NCBI GenBank assembly: GCA_041675285.1
Contig: JBAYTZ010000003.1
Location: 310,001 to 374,000 of the forward strand
DNA length: 64,000 nucleotides
Source of the DNA: Candidatus Delongbacteria bacterium
Lineage (GTDB): Bacteria; CAIWAD01
Direction: 5' to 3'
Made by a program: the position numbers and the translations under genes. Of the stretch, positions 34,305 to 42,924 are shown piece by piece. The notes under the pieces were generated by a model. That model saw only the letters and a list, made by a program, of their open reading frames with translations, was not told the DNA's origin and ran no database searches. Position 1 is the stretch's first letter. Every line of letters starts with the position of its first letter.

Positions 34305-36734
34305 ATGCTTGACACGGAACGCCAGTTCACAGAAGCGATTCAGGCGGCTGGCCTGACCCCTCCTGAAGTGGTTGTCGCAAACGGGCGGCTGGCCCGCTTC
34401 CGGGGAAGTGGAAAGCAGGCGGATTGCTGGTATGTCTTGCACAGCGACGGCATTCCGGCCGGGTGCTTCGGCGATTGGCGCACAGGTCTGGTTCAATCCT
34501 GGCGGGCTGAGATCGGGCGCCCGCTGACCCATGCCGAGGAGGCCTTGCACCGGCAACAGGTCCAGGCGATGCGTCAAGAGCGCAAAACCGAGGAGGTGAA
34601 GCGGCATGCCGAGGCCCGCGAAAGGGCAAAGGAGATTTGGGAACGTGCCCTTCCCTGCAGGGAGCATCCCTACCTGGCCCGAAAGCAGATTCAGCCACAC
34701 GGAGCGCGAGTGCATGAGGGCCGGCTGGTTGTTCCTTTGCGGTTGGGCGGTGAGTTGCACTCCCTCCAGTTCATCGGAGAGGACGGCAGCAAGCGCTTTC
34801 TGACCGGCGGGCGGGTGGCGGGCTGCTACTGCAGCTTGGGCAAGATGAAGGACGCAAGAGCGCTCTGTATCACCGAGGGCTTTGCAACCGGGGCGAGCAT
34901 CCACGAGGCAACCGGCCATCCGGTTGCCGCCGCCGCCAATGCCGGAAATCTTCTCGAAGTGGCGAAGGAGCTGCGGCAGAAGTACCCCGACCTGCCATTG
35001 ATCCTGTGCGCCGATGATGATTGCAACACGGCCGGCAATCCCGGCCTGACCAAGGCGACCGAGGCGGCGCGGGCTGTCGGCGGCTTGCTGGCAGTGCCCG
35101 ACTTCGCTGAGCCCCGTCCCGACGGAGCGACGGATTTCAACGACATGGCGGCTCAATGCGGCGCGGAGGCTGTGAGACAGGCCGTGTGCAACGCAAGGAC
35201 AACGGATGAACGCGAATGCCAACCGGCGGATGCGGGGTCGTTAGCGGGCGAATTCGGCGACTGGCCGGAGCCGCAATCGCTTTGCGTCAAGATGGACCCT
35301 GAGCCCTATCCAATTGATGCGCTTCCTTACACCATCCGGGCAGCAGTTGAAGAGGTGGCGGCATTCGTCAAGGCTCCCTTGCCTCTGATTGCCGCAAGCG
35401 CTCTCTCAGCGCTGTCACTGGCAATTCAACCTCATGCGGACGCCAAACGGGCGGAACGGCTGCAAGGGCCATCCAGCCTGTTCCTGTTGACGATTGCGGA
35501 TAGCGGCGAGCGAAAATCGACCTGTGACGGCTTCTTTACAAAGGCCATTCAAAACTACCAAGAGGCGCAAGCTGAGGCCGCCAAACCGATCCTGATAACG
35601 TACCGGGCTGCGGTTGAGGCTTGGGATGCCGAGTGCAACGGCATCAAAGACAAGATCCGGCAACTTGCGAAGAGCGGACAGCCAACGGACGAAAGGAAAG
35701 GAGCTTTGCGCGAGCTGCAAGTCAGGAAGCCAAGACCGCCTCAGATCCCTCGCTTGCTCTACTCCGACGCGACTCCCGAAGCGCTGGCCTTCGGTCTGGC
35801 GACGCATTGGCCATCAGGTGGTGTGGTATCCGCCGAGGCGGGCATCGTTTTGGGGGCGCATGGAATGGGCAAGGATTCCATCATGCGAAATCTCACGATG
35901 CTCAATCAGCTCTGGGATGGGAACAGCTTGACCATTGACCGGCGCACGTCGGAATCCTTCACCGTTCACGGGGCACGGCTGACAATTGCCCTGCAAGTGC
36001 AGGAGCCGACCTTGCGCGAGTTCCTCAGTCGAAACGGGGCCCTGGCGAGAGGGACGGGATTCCTTTCCCGCTTCCTTATTTCTTGGCCCGATTCAACCCA
36101 AGGCCAACGTCCTTTCAGTGAAGCCCCTGAGACTTGGCCAGCTCTTGCAGCCTTCAATCGGCGAATCACGGACATCCTCTCTCAACCGGCTCCCATAGAC
36201 GATACCGGCGCGCTTCAGCCCATGTTGTTGACGTTTACAACAGAGGCAAAGGCGGCCTGGACAGCCTATCATGACAAGGTGGAAGCCCAGCTCTCGAGCG
36301 GCGGCAATCTCCAGGACGTGAGAGACGTGGCCAGCAAATCGGCTGATAATGCGGCTCGCTTAGCGGCGCTATTCCAATGGTTCGAAGACAGCGGCAGCGC
36401 AATCACGATTGAGAATCTCTCATCGGGTTGCCGTTTGGCAACATGGCACTTGAACGAATCACGGCGCTTCTTTGGCGAACTGGCCCTCCCCTCGGAACTG
36501 GCCAACGCAGCCCGCTTGGACAGCTGGCTCCTGGCATATTGCCGACGCGAAAAAGTCCAGGCGGTTCCTACAGGCAGTGTGCAAAGATGCGGGCCATGCG
36601 GCTTGCGGGCTAAGGCAGCGATTGATTCCGCCATGACAGAGCTAACGGAGTCGAATCGGGCGCGATGGAGACAAGACGGCAAGCGCAAACTGATTGCCTT
36701 GAATCCTGCGTTGCTTTCTGGGGATCCACACTAA
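34305..36734 (+). CDS. Toprim primase-like / DUF3987 (YfjI-type) replication protein
   Basis: 809 residues, GGGAGGG upstream of ATG 34305. The N-terminal third has Toprim motifs: ALCITEGFATGASI (Glu191), then AAAANAGNLLEVA and LCADDD near 235. These are found in TraC/plasmid-type primases. The C-terminal two thirds fit DUF3987, with SGERKST near 408 as its degenerate P-loop and EAGIVLGAHGMGKDS near 510. This architecture is common in P4-like satellites and integrative elements, where it primes and unwinds element DNA. An iteron-like array lies 46 bp downstream. Confidence 0.8.
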   Translation: MLDTERQFTEAIQAAGLTPPEVVVANGRLARFRGSGKQADCWYVLHSDGIPAGCFGDWRTGLVQSWRAEIGRPLTHAEEALHRQQVQAMRQERKTEEVKRHAEARERAKEIWERALPCREHPYLARKQIQPHGARVHEGRLVVPLRLGGELHSLQFIGEDGSKRFLTGGRVAGCYCSLGKMKDARALCITEGFATGASIHEATGHPVAAAANAGNLLEVAKELRQKYPDLPLILCADDDCNTAGNPGLTKATEAARAVGGLLAVPDFAEPRPDGATDFNDMAAQCGAEAVRQAVCNARTTDERECQPADAGSLAGEFGDWPEPQSLCVKMDPEPYPIDALPYTIRAAVEEVAAFVKAPLPLIAASALSALSLAIQPHADAKRAERLQGPSSLFLLTIADSGERKSTCDGFFTKAIQNYQEAQAEAAKPILITYRAAVEAWDAECNGIKDKIRQLAKSGQPTDERKGALRELQVRKPRPPQIPRLLYSDATPEALAFGLATHWPSGGVVSAEAGIVLGAHGMGKDSIMRNLTMLNQLWDGNSLTIDRRTSESFTVHGARLTIALQVQEPTLREFLSRNGALARGTGFLSRFLISWPDSTQGQRPFSEAPETWPALAAFNRRITDILSQPAPIDDTGALQPMLLTFTTEAKAAWTAYHDKVEAQLSSGGNLQDVRDVASKSADNAARLAALFQWFEDSGSAITIENLSSGCRLATWHLNESRRFFGELALPSELANAARLDSWLLAYCRREKVQAVPTGSVQRCGPCGLRAKAAIDSAMTELTESNRARWRQDGKRKLIALNPALLSGDPH

Positions 36735-36779
36735 TGGGTAGATTCCGCGATTCAATACAATAGGCTTGGGGCGAACCGT

Positions 36780-36849
36780 TGCGAATCCTGCGAAAGCTGC
36801 GAAGGATGGTAGGGCAGCTTTTTCATTCGCAAGATTCGCAGCTTTCGCG
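36780..36849. repeat. Two inverted arrays of phased TGCGAA repeats (candidate replication origin)
   Basis: The 332-bp gap 36735-37066 holds no gene. TGCGAA occurs at 36780, 36789 and 36798, exactly 9 bp apart. The reverse motif (TTCGCA or TTCGCG) occurs at 36826, 36835 and 36844, again 9 bp apart. Part of this forms a perfect 14-bp inverted repeat (36790-36803 with 36835-36848, 31-bp spacer). Phased short repeats beside a primase gene resemble iterons; a large hairpin or operator is the alternative. I see nothing definite in the remaining ~220 bp before 37067. Confidence 0.55.
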
Positions 36850-37066
36850 TTAGCAGGCAACTCGGAAGCAAGAGATGAGGCACGTACCTCTCCATTGGTT
36901 GCGACTGACAGTAATGCTCAACTTTTGAAGCTCCCTCTGACCCTTCATATGGGTTGAACCAACCGCTCGACTCATGCTCTTTTTCTGACGCTCATCTTTC
37001 GCTTGCACGCGGTCACATATGTTCTTAAGTTCACATTATCCCTATTCCGTATGAAAGGCTCCTCCA

Positions 37067-38623
37067 ATGCGTCTCACACTATTTGTCTTACTAACCATGG
37101 TTGCCGCGCTATCTGCAACACCTCCCATTGATCTTAATGTCAGTGCTACCACCGACGGTGATAGCATATATGTCAACTTAAATTGGTCGGAATTTCCTGA
37201 TGCTAGTTATTATAGAATATATCATTCATCTTCAACCACAGAGCCAGCCTTGAATGTTGGGCAAACACCAGACACTTGCATTTCGATTTCATCTTCGACA
37301 GGGTGGAATTGGCAGAATCAACCGCAAATTTTGGGATTTTATAATGTCACTGCCGAATACGATGAAATCGTCGGACCTATAGAACCACGGAATAGGCTGG
37401 TTCCGCAGGAGTACGCAACTATTCAAGAAGCTATAAATGCGGCCGCAATTTCTGATACAATTATTGTTTCGAATGGGATTTATTATGAGAATTTAAACAT
37501 TCCTGATAATAAGCGAATTAGTTTCGTTTCAATTGGCGGACCTGATAGCACCGTGATAGACGGGCAAAATAATGAATTTGTATTTAACATAATTGATGTA
37601 GGGTCTAATGAAAACTATAACGACAGCATTTTCTGTAGTATAGATGGGTTTACTATAAGGAACGCTAATTGGGGGTTTAAGGGACGATTTCTTTTCAGGG
37701 CAAATTTTAACAACTGTTCATTCATTGACCTAAGCAATCTGTACATGTCTTCAAATTATGTTGACTATTATGGATGTAGGCTTTCCAATATTCATTCAAC
37801 TGAAAACGATGGCGGCTTGGTGTCCTTTATTCAATGTGCAGTGAATGATTGCGAACTTGTTAATGCGAGAATTTCCATCATTAACACCGTCGTTGGATCA
37901 TCCAATATAAGGTGTGATCGATTGTCATTGAATGATTCAGACATACAAAGTACAGGAATTATACAAGTTTATGGTGATTTAACTGTCGATAACAGCGAAA
38001 TTGTTATTAGTGATTTCCTTTTTGGAGGAGGCTTTTCGTCAATTAAAAGAAGTAAGTTGACAATTTTTGGTCGCACAGGTTCAGTTTCTTTTTGGGAACC
38101 ATATGTTGCAGAATTTGACTCTTCAGTTATAAAGAATTTAGATATTGTTAGTTACGGAACCTGTGAAAATGTATTTATTGATAATTGCGCCTTTAGTAAT
38201 GAGTTTGGAACTGGAATAATATCGCTTTCAAGCAGATATGTTGGATGCGTTCCGATTTATAAATCAACTTTTAGTGGTATTAATGCAGCATGTGGGAAAA
38301 TTTACAACTCTATAATTTGCAATACTACAATTTCACCAGCCCTACTTTTATATGGACATATTCCAGATGGAGAGTATTTTTGTAATGGAGGAAGAGGGAA
38401 TTGTATTGTGTTCTACAATAACACAGTTAATTATGAGTTAGAGTGCTTGTCATCTATTTCTAATACGTTTGAGTTGGATCCGCGATTTTGTGATCAAAAC
38501 TCAAACGATTTTAGATTATCGCAACTTAGTCCCTGTCTTGTAGCAAATAATGAGAATTTGATTGGATGTGGAAATATTGGCTATTCTGTAGATTTGTGCA
38601 GTGAGACCGCACAAAACAAGTAA
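37067..38623 (+). CDS. Exported beta-helix protein, mobile-element cargo
   Basis: 518 residues. Signal peptide MRLTLFVLLTMVAALSATP, then a fibronectin-III-like domain (residues ~20-105) ending in GWNWQNQPQILGFYNVTA. From ~115, ATIQEAINAAAISDTIIVSN starts a NosD/pectate-lyase-like right-handed beta-helix with repeated SxIxNCxF-type turns. It has no C-terminal sorting module, transmembrane anchor or recognised catalytic site. The base composition is strikingly AT-rich compared with the host, and there is only a weak ribosome site (AAAGG), so it looks recently acquired. It shares its N-terminal domain with the convergent gene at 38732-40672. Confidence 0.72.
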   Translation: MRLTLFVLLTMVAALSATPPIDLNVSATTDGDSIYVNLNWSEFPDASYYRIYHSSSTTEPALNVGQTPDTCISISSSTGWNWQNQPQILGFYNVTAEYDEIVGPIEPRNRLVPQEYATIQEAINAAAISDTIIVSNGIYYENLNIPDNKRISFVSIGGPDSTVIDGQNNEFVFNIIDVGSNENYNDSIFCSIDGFTIRNANWGFKGRFLFRANFNNCSFIDLSNLYMSSNYVDYYGCRLSNIHSTENDGGLVSFIQCAVNDCELVNARISIINTVVGSSNIRCDRLSLNDSDIQSTGIIQVYGDLTVDNSEIVISDFLFGGGFSSIKRSKLTIFGRTGSVSFWEPYVAEFDSSVIKNLDIVSYGTCENVFIDNCAFSNEFGTGIISLSSRYVGCVPIYKSTFSGINAACGKIYNSIICNTTISPALLLYGHIPDGEYFCNGGRGNCIVFYNNTVNYELECLSSISNTFELDPRFCDQNSNDFRLSQLSPCLVANNENLIGCGNIGYSVDLCSETAQNK

Positions 38624-38731
38624 ACTATCGTTAAATATGATAGAGCGTCTGGAGATTCAATTGCAAATCATCGGCATTCTATGAAATAAAATATCGTCTT
38701 ATGCGAAAACTGAGCTTGTGGTGAATATACT

Positions 38732-40672
38732 TCAATTTGAAGGTAAAGTAGATCTTAAAACCAGACTTTGATAAGAGCCTGCACGTATTATTAAGTTGTT
38801 ATTCGCCGACACTGGCACGTCGCATTGGCCTTGATCATTGATTCCCCATGCAGCAATTTCATTGTCACTCCTAAGGGCCAAGTTGTGATTTTGGCCAGCA
38901 GTTATAGATGTAAAGCCAGAATTAGGTGACGGGACATTGCATTGCCCAAAGGTATTGTCTCCCCAAGCGATTATCGATCCATCTTCTTTCAAACCAAGGC
39001 AATGATTGCCACCAGCCGAAATTGCAATGAAGTCACTATTAGGCGATGGAATATCATGAAGATTATATTGGCCAAATCCCCAAACTAAAACGGATCCGTC
39101 AGATTTTAGACCAACAGAGAATTCCCACCCAGCAGAGATATCAACAAAATCATAATTTGGATCTGGAACCACACATTGACCATAATTGTTTGATCCAAAT
39201 GCAGCAATGGATCCATCGCGTCTCAATGCCAGAGTATGGTTTCCTCCACCTGAAATAGCCACGAAGTTTGAATCAATTAGAGGTACATCACATTGTCCAT
39301 AGTCGTTATATCCCCAAGCTACAATTTTGCCATTCGATTTCAGCCCAATGCAATGGAAGTATCCGGCAGAAAGTTCAGAAAAATCCAGATTGGGTGACGG
39401 CGGACTGTATTGATTCATGGAATTATTCTCACCCCAAGCAACTATTGAGCTGTCTGACCTTAATGCAATATTAAATCCAGATCCGCAGTCTATGTCAATG
39501 TAATCCAAATTTGGTTTCGGAACATAATAATACTCACGGCCCCATGTTAAAATAGTACCATCAGATTTCAAGGCAATAAAATTTGATTCGCCTCCAGCTG
39601 AAATGGCGACGAAATTTGCATTTAGATCAGGAATTCCAGTTTGATAATATTGATCATATCCCCACTCCTCAATTGATCCGTCAGCCCTAATTCCGAAGCT
39701 AAGATTCAATCCGGCAGATATGCTGACAAAATTGTTGTTAATTGTTGGAACATCACATTGTCCATAATCATTAGATCCCCATGCGATAACCGTTCCGTCT
39801 GACTTGAGACCCAGATAATGAAAATCTCCTGCAGCGATTGCTATAAAGTCTTGGTTTGGAGACGGTGGATATTGAGCTCCATTCCCCCATGTAATAATGG
39901 ATCCGTTTGATTTAAGCCCGATACCACCCAAATAATTGGTGGCTATTGAAATGAAATCTGTATTTGGCAGAGGAACACTAAATTGAGTAAAATCATCATA
40001 ACCCCAAGTAATGATCGACCCATTTAATTTCAATCCTAGTGCGTGATACTCACTGGACGCTATGGCGATGAAGTTTGAGTTTGGTTCCGGAACTGATGGC
40101 ATCAGTTCGTGATAGCCCCAGCGTGAAATGGATCCGTTGGATTTTAGCCCATAACTAAGAAAACGACTGCAGGCGATGTCAATGAAGTCTGAATTTTGTA
40201 ACGGTACATTGCATTGGCCAACGCTATTTCTTCCCCAAGCTGTAATTGATCCGTTTCCGTGTAGAGCTAGCGAAAATTCATAGCCCGCACAAACAGAAAT
40301 TACCTCGTGCAGATCACTCAATTCAGGGGTGAATTCTCCACCCCATGATTCTATGTATCCTGGAACCTGCGCGGGACTTCCTATCGCTTTAACATTGTAA
40401 AATCCAAACACATCTGGTTGCGATTGCCAATTCCAATTAGTATTTAATTGGTGATGGAATGTGGTATCTGTGGTAAAACCTAAGCTATTGAAAGAATTCG
40501 TCAATAATTGAGTATGGAAAATCTGATACCTATCAACTCCAACAGATGGACTCCAGTTAAGTTCAACATCTATTACATCGCCATTTGTAGAAGACGAAAT
40601 GTTGACAACAGGTTCATTAATTGCGACAGCTACACAGGGTAAGAGAACGAGGATTAGGTGAGTCGTTTTCAT
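38732..40672 (-). CDS. Exported RCC1-like repeat protein, mobile-element cargo
   Basis: 646 residues. Signal peptide MKTTHLILVLLPCVAVA, then an Fn3-like domain (residues ~20-105) ending TNWNWQSQPDVFGFYNVKA, clearly homologous to that of the 37067 protein. After it come about 13 full repeats of ~38 residues plus a partial one, each of the form DFIxISAGxxHxLGLKxDGSIxAWGxNxxGQCxVPxPNS. This is an RCC1/beta-propeller pattern, enough for up to two seven-bladed propellers. No sorting domain or anchor. AT-rich, no clear Shine-Dalgarno. Function unknown; RCC1-like exported repeats usually bind proteins or surfaces. Confidence 0.75.
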   Translation of the reverse strand: MKTTHLILVLLPCVAVAINEPVVNISSSTNGDVIDVELNWSPSVGVDRYQIFHTQLLTNSFNSLGFTTDTTFHHQLNTNWNWQSQPDVFGFYNVKAIGSPAQVPGYIESWGGEFTPELSDLHEVISVCAGYEFSLALHGNGSITAWGRNSVGQCNVPLQNSDFIDIACSRFLSYGLKSNGSISRWGYHELMPSVPEPNSNFIAIASSEYHALGLKLNGSIITWGYDDFTQFSVPLPNTDFISIATNYLGGIGLKSNGSIITWGNGAQYPPSPNQDFIAIAAGDFHYLGLKSDGTVIAWGSNDYGQCDVPTINNNFVSISAGLNLSFGIRADGSIEEWGYDQYYQTGIPDLNANFVAISAGGESNFIALKSDGTILTWGREYYYVPKPNLDYIDIDCGSGFNIALRSDSSIVAWGENNSMNQYSPPSPNLDFSELSAGYFHCIGLKSNGKIVAWGYNDYGQCDVPLIDSNFVAISGGGNHTLALRRDGSIAAFGSNNYGQCVVPDPNYDFVDISAGWEFSVGLKSDGSVLVWGFGQYNLHDIPSPNSDFIAISAGGNHCLGLKEDGSIIAWGDNTFGQCNVPSPNSGFTSITAGQNHNLALRSDNEIAAWGINDQGQCDVPVSANNNLIIRAGSYQSLVLRSTLPSN

Positions 40673-40708
40673 TATATGACCCTAGTCTTGATTTGGAGGG
40701 GATGCAGC

Positions 40709-40737
40709 ATGATAGAGTTTACAGCATTCGCGCGCAA
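40709..40737 (-). promoter_or_regulatory. Possible sigma-70-type promoter for the RCC1-like gene
   Basis: On the minus strand TTGCGC (-35, 40737-40732), 17 bp, TATCAT (-10, 40714-40709) precedes the gene by about 37 bp. The spacing is ideal and the match moderate. FCB-type promoters can differ, so this is tentative. Confidence 0.35.
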
Positions 40738-40871
40738 GCTAAATGCGCACGTGCTCAAAAACAATCTTGAAAAATGAGAATCGGGACATTGGGAAGAATG
40801 ATGAGAGGATCTACGGTTCTGTGTTCCCAACTCATTTCTACTCCAACTCCTGAAAAACAGGAGGAAAAACA

Positions 40872-41210
40872 GTGTCAAAGTGGATTTCTGGCACCAGCGG
40901 CAATCCCTCCGGCCGCCCGCCCAAGGGAAACGCCATTGCCGACATCTTGAACGAGTTGCTGGACGAGCTGAAGGCGCCTGGCGTCACTCGGCGGCGCGCC
41001 ATCCTGGCGAACGTGTGCAACATGGCTGAGGCGGGCGATATGCGGGCCGTCAACTTCATTGCTGAGCGCACCTGTGGAAAGGTCACCGAGAATGCCCAGC
41101 GATTTGGGATTGGGCCGCTGGAAGTCGATGGCGTGGAGTTCGTGCCTGCCCGGGAGCCCATCCGCTTGTTTGAGTTTTCTCCCGTTGGCGAGAAGCCGGG
41201 AGAAGACTAA
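40872..41210 (+). CDS. DUF5681-like small protein at the element's right end
   Basis: 112 residues, GTG 40872 with AGGAGG 7 bp upstream. The start SGTSGNPSGRPPKGNAIADI is the GNPxGRPxG motif of DUF5681, a small domain common in phages and mobile elements next to packaging or DNA-processing genes. The rest is helical (DILNELLDELKAPGVTRRRA). Host-like GC content, unlike the two AT-rich cargo genes beside it. No terminase or capsid gene is present, so packaging cannot be claimed. Confidence 0.6.
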   Translation: MSKWISGTSGNPSGRPPKGNAIADILNELLDELKAPGVTRRRAILANVCNMAEAGDMRAVNFIAERTCGKVTENAQRFGIGPLEVDGVEFVPAREPIRLFEFSPVGEKPGED

Positions 41211-41258
41211 GTTGGTGCCCCGCTCCGGCGCGTGAGTCGGGCCGGGTGCATTGGGAAA

Positions 41259-41280
41259 TGTGTCCAAGATTGTGTCCAAG
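41259..41280 (+). repeat. Right end repeat (attR or integrase-binding site)
   Basis: TGTGTCCAAG, AT, TGTGTCCAAG: direct counterpart of the 31910-31931 repeat. The two copies bracket 9.37 kb containing integrase, alpA, the replication gene and the cargo. Host-like genes resume at 41408. Confidence 0.6.
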
Positions 41281-41407
41281 CTGCCGGCTCAGGTGCGGCG
41301 GAGCCGCTCCAGCACTGGATTTGCAGCGAAGTTTTTGTTTCATAGTGGGAACCATTGATTGCCGCGGACCGTTGGAGCGCTTCCAATTGAGACAGCAGGA
41401 GACGACG

Positions 41408-41725
41408 ATGGCTGAGCTGACCAAGGTGACGGACGCGAATTTTCAGGAGACGGTGGCCGCTGGCGGGCTGGTGCTGGTGGATTTCAGTGCGACCTGGTGC
41501 GGCCCGTGCAAGAAGCTGCACCCCCTGCTGGCGGAAGTCCAGGCCGAGCGCGGCGACGTGCGCATCGTGACGGTGGACATCCAGGAGGCGCCGGATGCCG
41601 CCCGCAGCTGCGGCGTGATGTCCGTGCCCCAGGTGCATTTCTTCAAGGACGGCAAGGCGGTGGACAAGTTCATCGGCCTGCAGGCCAAGGCGAAGATCCT
41701 CGAACTCATCGACAAGAACATCTAA
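41408..41725 (+). CDS. trxA: Thioredoxin
   Basis: 105 residues from ATG 41408 with CAGGAG upstream; in-frame sequence reaches back across the element end and is not coding. Classic fold with the redox site WCGPC at about residues 30-34, cis-Pro in MSVPQVHFF near 73 and the C-terminal helix. Cytosolic dithiol reductase. First of a run of redox genes (thioredoxin, two TlpA lipoproteins), with 14 bp to the next gene. Confidence 0.92.
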   Translation: MAELTKVTDANFQETVAAGGLVLVDFSATWCGPCKKLHPLLAEVQAERGDVRIVTVDIQEAPDAARSCGVMSVPQVHFFKDGKAVDKFIGLQAKAKILELIDKNI

Positions 41726-41739
41726 GGAAGGCGGAAACC

Positions 41740-42261
41740 ATGCTGAAGAAGTGGCTCATCCTCCCGGTGCTGGCCCTGCTGGTGCTGGCGACGGTGAATT
41801 GCGGGGGCGCCGCTCCCGCCGACAAGGCAGCCAAGCCTGCCGCCAGCGCCGCGGCTGTCAAGGTCACGCCCCTCAAGGGCTTCGACCAGGCCGGGCTGAA
41901 GGGCAAAGTCACCTTCGTGGAGCTGTGGGGCGTCTGGTGCCCGCCCTGCATCAAATCCATGCCCCACGTCCAGGAGACCTGGGACAAGTACAAGTCCAAC
42001 AAGGACTTCAATATGATGGTGGTGAACACGGGCTGGCGCGGCGACAACCTGGACAAGGTCAAGGGCTGGCTGGCCGCCAATCCCAAGTACACCTTCCCCG
42101 TCTTCTTCGACGACCGCGCTGAGGCCCAGCAGTTCGCGGTGGCCAACCAGGTCAACAGCATTCCCCGCAGCCTGATCTACGACAAGAAGGGCAAGCTGCG
42201 CTACAACGACCATCCGGGCGGAATCCCCGCGGGCTTCATCGACGGCCTGCTGAAGGAGTAA
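41740..42261 (+). CDS. TlpA/ResA-type thioredoxin lipoprotein
   Basis: 173 residues from ATG 41740. Lipoprotein signal MLKKWLILPVLALLVLATVNC with lipobox Cys21, a linker rich in Ala/Lys, then a TlpA-like thioredoxin fold with WCPPC near residue 67 and the cis-Pro in NSIPRSL near 143. It is expected to be anchored in the periplasm or outer membrane as a disulfide reductase for cytochrome or secreted proteins. It is closely paralogous to the next gene, sharing WGVWC, NTGWRGDNL, NSIPRSLI and LRYNDHP. Confidence 0.87.
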   Translation: MLKKWLILPVLALLVLATVNCGGAAPADKAAKPAASAAAVKVTPLKGFDQAGLKGKVTFVELWGVWCPPCIKSMPHVQETWDKYKSNKDFNMMVVNTGWRGDNLDKVKGWLAANPKYTFPVFFDDRAEAQQFAVANQVNSIPRSLIYDKKGKLRYNDHPGGIPAGFIDGLLKE

Positions 42262-42285
42262 CCAGAGGAAGAGTCGGAGGGGTCA

Positions 42286-42888
42286 ATGACTCGGTGTCAC
42301 TGGGATCTGGGATCGACAGCCGTCGCGCGGCCCAGGCAGTCGAGGTCAGGACTCGGCGATCGTCACTTCAGGAGGGGAACGGCCATCCTTGGCAAGCGGC
42401 TCCTCCTGGTGCTGCTGCCCTTGATAGGGCTGGGGTTTCTGTCCTGCACCGACTCGTCGTCGGGGGATGATCCGGGTGATGCTGCTGTGACGCCCATGTC
42501 CCGGGTGAGCATGGCCGCGATGCGGGGGAGAGTGACCTACGTGGAGTTGTGGGGCGTGTGGTGTTCGCCCTGCATCCGCTCCATGCCCGACATCCAAGCG
42601 GTGTGGGAAGAGCATCGGTTCCACCTGGCGGGCTTCGATTTGCTGGTGGTGAACACAGGTTGGCGTGGCGACAATCTGACGGTCGTCGAGGACTGGCTGG
42701 CAGCCAACCCGGAATACGACTTTCCCGTCTACTTTGAAGACCGGCCGGACACACTGACTTTTGCCTACCAGTACCAGGTAAACAGCATCCCGCGCAGCCT
42801 GATCTTCGACAAAAATGGACGACTGCGCTACAACGATCACCCGGCCGGAGTTCCAGCGGACTTCATCGACGACCTGCTCAGGGAGTAG
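42286..42888 (+). CDS. Second TlpA/ResA-type thioredoxin lipoprotein, start uncertain
   Basis: 200 residues from ATG 42286. The mature part mirrors the upstream paralogue, with WCSPC in place of WCPPC. The lipoprotein signal (LGKRLLLVLLPLIGLGFLSC) begins only at codon 35, so the ATG gives an odd 34-residue leader. AGGAGGGG (42370-42377) followed by 7 bases and an ATC at 42385 marks where a start codon is expected by alignment with the paralogue's MLKK. The gene may therefore start at a non-canonical ATC, have lost its ATG, or use 42286 (which has its own GGAGG). Confidence 0.8.
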   Translation: MTRCHWDLGSTAVARPRQSRSGLGDRHFRRGTAILGKRLLLVLLPLIGLGFLSCTDSSSGDDPGDAAVTPMSRVSMAAMRGRVTYVELWGVWCSPCIRSMPDIQAVWEEHRFHLAGFDLLVVNTGWRGDNLTVVEDWLAANPEYDFPVYFEDRPDTLTFAYQYQVNSIPRSLIFDKNGRLRYNDHPAGVPADFIDDLLRE

Positions 42889-42924
42889 CGACACCCTGCC
42901 AAGATTGACAGAAGGGAGGCCGGT

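Noticed and set aside
36766..36957. 63-residue open frame across the iteron array
   Set aside because: Low-complexity Ala/Phe repeat translation of the TGCGAA/TTCGCA repeats, no ribosome site.
38732..40672. Periodic repeats as a CRISPR array
   Set aside because: Periodicity is ~115 bp, in frame and degenerate at DNA level; it encodes RCC1-like protein repeats.
41310..41325. CAGCAC-N5-TTGCA before thioredoxin as a sigma-54 promoter
   Set aside because: The invariant GG of the -24 element is AG here.
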